Origin: CAZKXU01 sp964556665
GTDB lineage: Bacteria > Bdellovibrionota_C > UBA2361 > CAZKXU01
Reading direction: 5' to 3'
DNA length: 10,714 nucleotides
NCBI GenBank assembly: GCA_964556665.1
Contig: CAZKXU010000103.1
Span: 1-10,714 of the forward strand
Below the pieces are notes generated by a model that was not told the origin of the DNA, ran no database searches, and saw only the letters and a list, made by a program, of their open reading frames with translations. This document shows positions 6,290 through 10,714 of this stretch, piece after piece. Position numbers and translations under genes: made by a program. Each line of letters starts with the position of its first letter. Positions within the stretch are counted from its first letter, which is position 1.

Positions 6290-6637
6290 TTATTCCGTTT
6301 TTAAACCTGCGGCCTTTTGCATACGCAAAATTTGCTCAGGTGACCAGTCTTTGGACTGGTTTAATTGTATAGTATCACATAATTCAGATTTTAGGCCCAG
6401 GTTTACCAAAGCCTCCTTTTCGACCAGCGACATGCGTCTTTCCAGATCAGGGCCAGTTAAGAAAGAATCCAGCGCTCCAAAACCACAGGCAATCTCACGT
6501 TCGCATAATTTCAGAATGTGCCGCCAACCTCTTTCAGTGTCGCGCGCGAGTGGACTCAGAATAAATTCATCTTCCTCGTACTCTCTTTCAAGGGGTTGAA
6601 GACTTTCCCAAATACTTTTACCGTTCGAATTCACCAT
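6290..6637 (-). CDS. Hypothetical protein, 115 residues
   Basis: I chose the ATG at 6635-6637; a TTG one codon upstream is the alternative. AGAG lies five bases before the ATG, a weak ribosome binding site. The product is soluble, acidic and probably mostly helical, with a cluster of Trp residues and no signal peptide: WESLQPLEREYEEDEF near the start, then RGWRHILKLCEREIACGFGALDSFLTG, and DWSPEQILRMQKAAGL near the end. The frame lies upstream of the carboxypeptidase gene on the same strand with a stem-loop between them. No family or motif is recognised. Confidence 0.6.
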   Translation of the reverse strand: MVNSNGKSIWESLQPLEREYEEDEFILSPLARDTERGWRHILKLCEREIACGFGALDSFLTGPDLERRMSLVEKEALVNLGLKSELCDTIQLNQSKDWSPEQILRMQKAAGLKTE

Positions 6638-6640
6638 CAA

Positions 6641-6998
6641 TCTCTAATCTTAGATGTACGGAATAACATAAATCACATGTTTCATTCTACTCATACCAAC
6701 CATGGTAATCAACTTAGGTATCAGTAACTTTCTGGCCAGAGATTAGGCATTGAAGGTAAGAATTGTTACCTTCATTTAAATCATATACTGAATATTAAAT
6801 ATATCGCTATGTGCGTGTATCTTAGCTAAAAGGGATATCAGGACATTGATTGCCCGTTGCTCAGACTACAATTTGAAATCTAAACTCACTCCCTCAGCAC
6901 TTTTTAATTTATAAATAACTTAGATTTTTTAGTGTCCCAGGAGTGTCCCATCATGCCGACTAAGGGTTTTGATATACAACCTAACTACCCGAAAGAAT
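6641..6998. other. 358-bp intergenic region between the unknown gene and tRNA-Lys
   Basis: I see no gene. A perfect 9-bp inverted repeat, tgaaggtaa (6751-6759) with ttaccttca (6766-6774), could form a hairpin. Two direct copies of agtgtccca (6931-6939 and 6942-6950) lie 49 bases beyond the 3' end of the tRNA. The rest is AT-rich. I looked for integrase remains next to the tRNA and found none that I could support. Confidence 0.5.
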
Positions 6999-7074
<76 letters not shown>

Positions 7075-7090
7075 ACATGTTCATATATCC

Positions 7091-7210
7091 GCACTAGTAG
7101 CTCTGTTGCATAAGGATTTGCGAAGCAAATCCGTAAGAAACAGAGCAGCATCAGCTGTTCATTTTTACGGATTTCCTTCGGAAACCCTTTTCCAACCTAG
7201 CCACTAGCGC
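7091..7210. repeat. 120-bp palindromic element with tRNA-Lys-like ends
   Basis: The left arm (7091-7139) and the reverse complement of the right arm (7162-7210) agree at about 39 of 49 positions by my hand alignment. Nested hairpins lie in the left arm: gctctgtt (7100-7107) with aacagagc (7139-7146) and ggatttgc-gaa-gcaaatcc (7114-7132). The right arm holds a similar one, ggatttcc-ttc-ggaaaccc. Both ends resemble the first 24 bases of the adjacent tRNA-Lys: the left end at 18 of 24 positions on the plus strand, the right end at 19 of 24 on the minus strand. It sits 16 bases upstream of the tRNA gene. It looks like a small tRNA-derived or tRNA-adjacent repeat. Confidence 0.7.
7187..7210 (-). 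pseudogene. Degenerate copy of the tRNA-Lys 5' part
   Basis: Read on the minus strand, these 24 bases match the tRNA-Lys 5' end at 19 positions, including the first eight (GCGCTAGT) and the D-loop TTGG. It has the same orientation as the intact gene and starts 136 bp upstream of it. It forms the right end of the palindromic element, so it may be part of that repeat rather than a decayed tandem tRNA. Confidence 0.4.
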
Positions 7211-7338
7211 TCATAATGACAGGCCAGGGAATATACAGTGATTTACTATTCTAGGCAAGCATATGGGGGCTATCCATTTTGTTTAGTTCTTCCAGCTGTG
7301 TACTTTCAGTGAAATGCTAAGGATTACGCAGGCAGCAT

Positions 7339-8481
7339 CTATGCGTTAACCATCTCCCTAGCTACAATAATCCTCTGTACCTGATTCGTGCCTTCCACAA
7401 TCTGAAGCATCTTAGCATCCCGCATAAACCGCTCAACCTTATATTCACGGATATAGCCGGCGCCTCCTAGCAGCTGAACGGCATCAGTGGTAATCGCCAT
7501 GGCTGCGTCAGTAGCAAAGCATTTTGCTATAGATGGATATACCTTAGAGCTATTACTCTTATTCTTTTCAAGATCGGCTGCTGCCTGCCAGGTCAGAAGC
7601 TTAGCTGCCTCAAGCTTCATCTTCATATCGGCCAACATAAATTGAAGTCCCTGAAAGGCAGATAGTTTCTGCCCAAACTGCTTCCGTTCATTAAGGTGCT
7701 GTATGGCTGCATCTATAGAAGCTTCGGAAATTCCGTTAGCACAGGCTGCAATATTAACTCTGCCTCCTGCCAATCCGCTCAGTGCCACCTTATACCCCTG
7801 ACCTATCTCTCCTAAGAGCGCCTCCTTAGGCAGCTGAAGGTTGTCAAATGTAAGTGATGCAATCGGTGAGAGCTCGCAGCCCATCTTTTTTTCAGGTGGT
7901 GAAATCGTAAGCCCCTTGGCCGATGCTTCCACTAGGAAAGCTGATATTCCTTGAGCACCTTTTTGCGGTTCGGTCTTAGCAAAAACTACATACAGATCTG
8001 CATACCCTGCGCTAGTGATATAACATTTCTCTCCGTTTAAAATGTAATGATCACCTTCGAGCCGCGCATAAGAACTTAGAGCTGCTGCATCAGATCCTGC
8101 CTGCGGCTCCGTAAGTGCAAAAGCTGCCAACAGCTCCCCAGATGCCAGTTGTTTTAAATATTTATCCTTCTGGGCGGAGTTCCCATACAGACTAATTAAG
8201 CCTGAAGCTAGTCCGTGCACAGAGAGAAATATAGCCGGACCAAGATCCACCTTTGAGATCTCCTCAAGAACTAGCATTGAAGTGGTCGGCACACGGCCAA
8301 GTCCATTATAAGACTCATCTATGTTCAATCCAGTCAACCCAAGAGAACCAAACTCTCTGAAGATCTCCCGCGGAACCGTGCCGAAAGAGGACTCATTTTG
8401 ATACTTCGGAATAATACTCCTAGCTAGTTTTCTTACACTAAATCGGATCTCTTTCTGCTCATCTGTCTCAAATTCAAACAT
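7339..8481 (-). CDS. Acyl-CoA dehydrogenase
   Basis: The product has 380 residues, the normal length for the short- or medium-chain group. It catalyses FAD-dependent alpha,beta-oxidation of an acyl-CoA thioester in the cytoplasm, passing electrons to an electron transfer flavoprotein. Visible marks: signature 1 ALTEPQAGSD (122-131), the following NGEKCYITSAGYADLYVVFA (149-168), ERKQFGQKL (265-273), signature 2 QLLGGAGYIREYKVERFMRDAK (336-357), and IVEGTNQVQR (361-370) with E363 as the expected catalytic base. The chain length of the substrate cannot be told; butyryl-CoA or a branched-chain amino acid product are common in this group. It stands alone, without the partner genes often found in such operons. 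No Shine-Dalgarno precedes the ATG. It is divergent from the porin gene. Confidence 0.96.
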   Translation of the reverse strand: MFEFETDEQKEIRFSVRKLARSIIPKYQNESSFGTVPREIFREFGSLGLTGLNIDESYNGLGRVPTTSMLVLEEISKVDLGPAIFLSVHGLASGLISLYGNSAQKDKYLKQLASGELLAAFALTEPQAGSDAAALSSYARLEGDHYILNGEKCYITSAGYADLYVVFAKTEPQKGAQGISAFLVEASAKGLTISPPEKKMGCELSPIASLTFDNLQLPKEALLGEIGQGYKVALSGLAGGRVNIAACANGISEASIDAAIQHLNERKQFGQKLSAFQGLQFMLADMKMKLEAAKLLTWQAAADLEKNKSNSSKVYPSIAKCFATDAAMAITTDAVQLLGGAGYIREYKVERFMRDAKMLQIVEGTNQVQRIIVAREMVNA

Positions 8482-8791
8482 GATTTAATCTTGATTTTAT
8501 AAAGTAGTTTTAAAAATACCGCCTGGGGCCTCAACGTAACTACCTGTAAAGCCCTATGAAATACGAATACTTTAACTTATTTAAAGTTTATCCACCCGCC
8601 ATGGGTAGTATAGTATAAATCAATAAGATTTAAAATCTTGACGTAACTAAGGAACAGTGTGATTTTTAAACTGAATCGGAGCTGTAAAGGCCTTATTTAC
8701 CTTTAAAGTGTCTTAAACTTAAGGAGAAGGTGATTTAAGGATCGGTGCCGGTTTTTTTATTAATCGTTTATTTGGGAGGCATTAGAAAATC
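8482..8791. promoter_or_regulatory. 310-bp divergent region between dehydrogenase and porin genes
   Basis: Two perfect inverted repeats are visible: actttaa-cttat-ttaaagt (8569-8587) and aagattt-a-aaatctt (8625-8639), the second overlapping a -35-like TTGACG (8638-8643). A 9-base direct repeat, acgtaacta, occurs at 8534-8542 and 8641-8649. The later part forms small stems: taaagg (8685-8690) with ccttta (8700-8705), and cttaa-ac-ttaag (8712-8723), the latter running into a Shine-Dalgarno-like AAGGAG (8721-8726) that has no suitable long reading frame after it. A T7 run follows at 8752-8758. A long structured porin leader is likely; I do not recognise a known riboswitch. Confidence 0.45.
8775..8779 (+). 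promoter_or_regulatory. Ribosome binding site of the porin gene
   Basis: GGAGG lies 12 bases before the ATG at 8792, rather far but the best Shine-Dalgarno match in the window. It supports this start, which also gives a complete signal peptide. Confidence 0.6.
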
Positions 8792-9970
8792 ATGCGGAAA
8801 TTTACAATTCTCGCTGCACTTCTACTTCTTGCTCCAGCTGTTTCGCAGGCTAAAACCTTAGAAGAGCTGTTGGTGGAGAAAGGGGTAATTACAAAGAGTG
8901 AAGCACGTGCATCAGCAGGTAGTGGCGCTGCTAAGGTATACTGGAACGAAGGAACTCGCCTTGAGTTTGATAACGGGTTTACTACGAAAGTAGCAACCCT
9001 TCTTCGTCCTCGTTACACCTTCACAGACAATGATGATGGCATATCAAATAACTCTAGCTTTTCAGTAGAGAACGCTAGGTTATTAATTGCTGGCACAGCT
9101 GTTAACAATGAATTTAGCTATAAATTGTTGACTGACTTTGTAGGAGCAGGTGGCGATGGCGAAGCTAAATCAACATCATTGCTTGATGCCTGGATTCAAT
9201 GGCAGGCATGTGATTCAGCCTCTGTAAGACTTGGTCAGTTCAAAACTCAGGGTGGCCGTCAGTTCAATACTGATGAAGCTATGTTGCAGTTTGCTGACAG
9301 AACAGATGTAGCTGAGTACTTCGCACTTGGACGTCAAGCTGGTGTTATGGCTGCGACAAATGGCGGAGATGGTGAGTGGGAACTTTCAGCAGGTCTCTTC
9401 AATGGAGAGAGCACTGGTGAAGGAAAGAACTTAGATGGCGTTGATACCAAGCATACCTTCGTACTTGCAGGTCGTTGGAATGCAATGGGGTCAATGAACG
9501 CATTCTCTGAAGGCGATGTCGAGAATACAGAAGGTGATGCTCTTTCAGTAGGAGCTTCATGGTCTTTCTCTGACAAACCTCAGACTGCTGGTGGCGTAAC
9601 TGATGACACTGATCGTAGCACGATTACTGCAGATGTTACCTACAAGAGCCAAGGTCTAAGTGTTGCCGGCGAGTATTTCTATTTTAATGAAGATAGTGAT
9701 GCTAACGGAGAAACAAAACCAACAGGCTTTTATGTTCAAGCCGGTTATTTTCTAACCCCGAAAGAGATGGAGCTTGCAGCTCGTTACGGATGGTTGGATT
9801 ATGACAATGGAGATCAGGAGTCAAGCCAGGCTTCTGCTACATTTAACTACTATTGGTGGGCACATCATACAAAGGCTCAGGTTGGTGTTGAGTTCCTTTC
9901 AGATGATGACACAGCAGGCAATAGCACAGATACAACTAAATGGATTGTTCAGCTCGTAAGCTGGTTCTAG
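8792..9970 (+). CDS. Outer-membrane porin, OprP/OprO (phosphate-selective porin) family
   Basis: The product has 392 residues. Residues 1-20 are a signal peptide (MRKFTILAALLLLAPAVSQA, cleavage after A20). A short helical stretch with TLEELLVEKGVITKSEA follows, a common opening in this family. The rest is a beta-barrel pattern of alternating hydrophobic strands and Asp/Gly/Asn-rich turns, with many aromatic girdle residues, and it ends in a terminal Phe (LVSWF), the signal for outer-membrane insertion. FSVENARLLIAGTAVNNEFSYKLLTDF (90-116) and SVRLGQFKTQGGRQFN (about 144-159) match the conserved strands of Porin_O_P. Despite the family name, phosphate specificity is not shown by sequence; acidic loops such as TDNDDG are many. 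Codon use looks less AT-rich than in the 2000-4650 block, in keeping with a native, well-expressed gene. A strong terminator follows. Confidence 0.9.
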   Translation: MRKFTILAALLLLAPAVSQAKTLEELLVEKGVITKSEARASAGSGAAKVYWNEGTRLEFDNGFTTKVATLLRPRYTFTDNDDGISNNSSFSVENARLLIAGTAVNNEFSYKLLTDFVGAGGDGEAKSTSLLDAWIQWQACDSASVRLGQFKTQGGRQFNTDEAMLQFADRTDVAEYFALGRQAGVMAATNGGDGEWELSAGLFNGESTGEGKNLDGVDTKHTFVLAGRWNAMGSMNAFSEGDVENTEGDALSVGASWSFSDKPQTAGGVTDDTDRSTITADVTYKSQGLSVAGEYFYFNEDSDANGETKPTGFYVQAGYFLTPKEMELAARYGWLDYDNGDQESSQASATFNYYWWAHHTKAQVGVEFLSDDDTAGNSTDTTKWIVQLVSWF

Positions 9971-9991
9971 TCCAAATTGTTCGTGTTTGTG

Positions 9992-10019
9992 AAAGGGCGC
10001 CACTTATGGCGCCCTTTTT
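9992..10019 (+). terminator. Rho-independent terminator of the porin gene
   Basis: aaagggcgcca (9992-10002) pairs perfectly with tggcgcccttt (10007-10017) around the loop ctta, and the stem runs into five Ts (10015-10019). It begins 21 bases after the porin stop codon. Confidence 0.97.
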
Positions 10020-10046
10020 GTTTAAGGTCCTTAAAAGCTGTATAAT
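10018..10046 (+). promoter_or_regulatory. Promoter of a probably leaderless mRNA
   Basis: TTGTTT (10018-10023) and a perfect TATAAT (10041-10046) are separated by 17 bp. Only five bases separate TATAAT from the ATG at 10052, so transcription should begin at or within a base or two of the start codon. The -35 overlaps the last bases of the porin terminator. Confidence 0.6.
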
Positions 10047-10051
10047 GAAGT

Positions 10052-10642
10052 ATGGTCAGATTACTTAGCGCACTATTGCTTACGGCTATTATAGCGGCAG
10101 GACCTGCCTACGCCGACAATCCTTTTAAACAGAAGGGGAAGAAGTCAGCTTCAAAGGAGAAAAAAATTACGCTCTCTACGGCAGAGAAAGAGGAGCTCTC
10201 AGGATATGATGAGGCACTAAACCTCTGCATCGAGCAGCGAGGAATAAAGCTCGGCGCTATCTGTACACAGTATTTTAATCGAATAATATCTGAGGAGGAG
10301 CGAAAGAGCATCCCTACCGTCAAGCAGTCAAAAGAAAAAGTGAAAGTCAAAGAGGTTCCTAAGAAAAAACTACCAGAACTTAAGAAGAGGAAGGAGCAAC
10401 CCTCCTCACCCGGAGCAAAAGGGGTCGAGAAAAAGAAGAAAGAGTGTATTAAAGTTTTTGAAAATGAAGCTACCTTTTGGTGTGTTGAAAAGCTGCATCT
10501 ACAACTTAGCGATCGGGTACATTCCTATTGGATTTCAAAAAACGAGTCGAATCTGCGAAAAGTTAAAGAGCTGCATGAAAGCAGCGAAGAGTATAGGAAC
10601 AAAATAACAAAGAGTGATTGGGTTACGGAGTTTGGGGAATAG
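10052..10642 (+). CDS. Exported lysine-rich protein with two CX11C pairs, unknown function
   Basis: The product has 196 residues. Residues 1-21 form a signal peptide (MVRLLSALLLTAIIAAGPAYA, cleavage after A21). The mature protein is very rich in Lys and Glu. Two small cysteine-bearing parts, C59/C71 and C132/C144, each with exactly 11 residues between the cysteines, flank a charged, Lys/Pro-rich linker (about 90-130) that is probably disordered. The spacing suggests two similar helical hairpins closed by disulfides in the periplasm, as in CHCH-like or twin-cysteine folds; this is inference. The C-terminal third is charged and helical. There is no Shine-Dalgarno, and a TATAAT ends five bases before the ATG. 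I do not recognise a family. Confidence 0.7.
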   Translation: MVRLLSALLLTAIIAAGPAYADNPFKQKGKKSASKEKKITLSTAEKEELSGYDEALNLCIEQRGIKLGAICTQYFNRIISEEERKSIPTVKQSKEKVKVKEVPKKKLPELKKRKEQPSSPGAKGVEKKKKECIKVFENEATFWCVEKLHLQLSDRVHSYWISKNESNLRKVKELHESSEEYRNKITKSDWVTEFGE

Positions 10643-10651
10643 TGTATTAAC

Positions 10652-10677
10652 CTAAATCAGGCAGTTGCCGGATTTAG
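10652..10677. terminator. Stem-loop after the lysine-rich protein gene
   Basis: ctaaatc (10652-10658) pairs with gatttag (10671-10677), and inside it ggca pairs with tgcc past one A-G mismatch. It begins 10 bases after the stop codon. No T-run follows directly on the plus strand, so termination is possible but unproven. It also lies just inside the right boundary repeat. Confidence 0.4.
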
Positions 10678-10682
10678 TTCAC

Positions 10683-10714
10683 CTAGTGCTCCTCCAAATA
10701 AGTTTTTTCACGTC
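10683..10714 (-). CDS. 3' end of a repeated CDS (partial), right boundary copy
   Basis: On the minus strand the frame reads REKTYLEEH and TAG (10683-10685). It matches the tail of the frame ending at position 60 except for His in place of the last Tyr, and the DNA matches at 31 of 32 bases in inverted orientation. The rest of the gene is outside the window. The two copies diverge immediately after the stop codon. Confidence 0.4.
   Translation of the reverse strand, partial: REKTYLEEH

Noticed and set aside
6641..6998. Integrase remnant beside the tRNA
   Set aside because: No frame shows recombinase motifs, and the tRNA 3' end is not repeated within the window.
8544..8690. Possible Pho box from repeated ctgtaaag before the phosphate-porin-family gene
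   Set aside because: The two copies are 137 bases apart, not the tandem 11-bp-spaced repeats of a PhoB site.
8727..8738. Mini-ORF GTG-ATT-TAA after AAGGAG in the porin leader
   Set aside because: The spacing of three bases is too short and two codons cannot be told from chance.
8741..8760. Intrinsic terminator before the porin (T7 run after a GC-rich stretch)
   Set aside because: The only possible stem has three pairs with a two-base loop, which cannot form.
9334..9576. 80-codon minus-strand ORF inside the porin gene
   Set aside because: It is the antisense frame of a clear porin and has low-complexity Ser/Pro composition.

Overview
The window reads as a contig from an uncultivated Gram-negative bacterium with moderately AT-rich DNA. 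The pointers are an outer-membrane porin of the OprP/OprO type ending in Phe, several proteins with Sec or lipoprotein signals, and a bacterial tRNA-Lys with an encoded CCA end. I cannot place it taxonomically; a deltaproteobacterial-type lineage is a guess. Most start codons here have no clear Shine-Dalgarno sequence.

Layout. Both ends (1-60 and 10683-10714) carry the same short sequence in inverted orientation. In one frame each reads as the last codons of the same protein followed by a stop, so the window seems to lie between two inward-facing ends of a repeated gene, probably a mobile element. From 100 to 1895 two exported proteins of unknown function lie on the minus strand: a small coiled-coil protein and a 426-residue lipoprotein. 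From 2022 to 3009 a plus-strand two-gene unit looks like a toxin-antitoxin or defence pair: a Phd/YefM-type antitoxin with an unusual C-terminal extension, then an AbiEii-like nucleotidyltransferase. It is preceded by two perfect palindromes. From 3324 to 4646 there is an ATPase of the AAA_14/DUF4143 (COG1373) family with a consensus sigma-70 promoter.

From about 4661 to 4851 a large imperfect palindrome follows, then a doubtful small gene. An S66 (MccF-like) carboxypeptidase and an unknown 115-residue protein lie on the minus strand (5240-6637). The tRNA-Lys(CTT) gene at 6999-7074 is followed by a 120-bp palindromic element (7091-7210) whose two ends both resemble the 5' part of that tRNA. 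An acyl-CoA dehydrogenase (7339-8481, minus) and the porin (8792-9970, plus) are divergent across a 310-bp region with inverted repeats. The porin ends in a textbook terminator, and a promoter overlapping it appears to drive a probably leaderless gene for an exported, lysine-rich protein with two CX11C pairs.

The genes do not form one pathway. The dehydrogenase, carboxypeptidase, porin and tRNA look like ordinary cell functions. The 1900-4900 block (toxin-antitoxin-like pair, ATPase, palindrome) has accessory character. The most distinctive signals are the tRNA-like palindromic element, the Phd fusion next to the nucleotidyltransferase, and the inverted repeat at the two ends.
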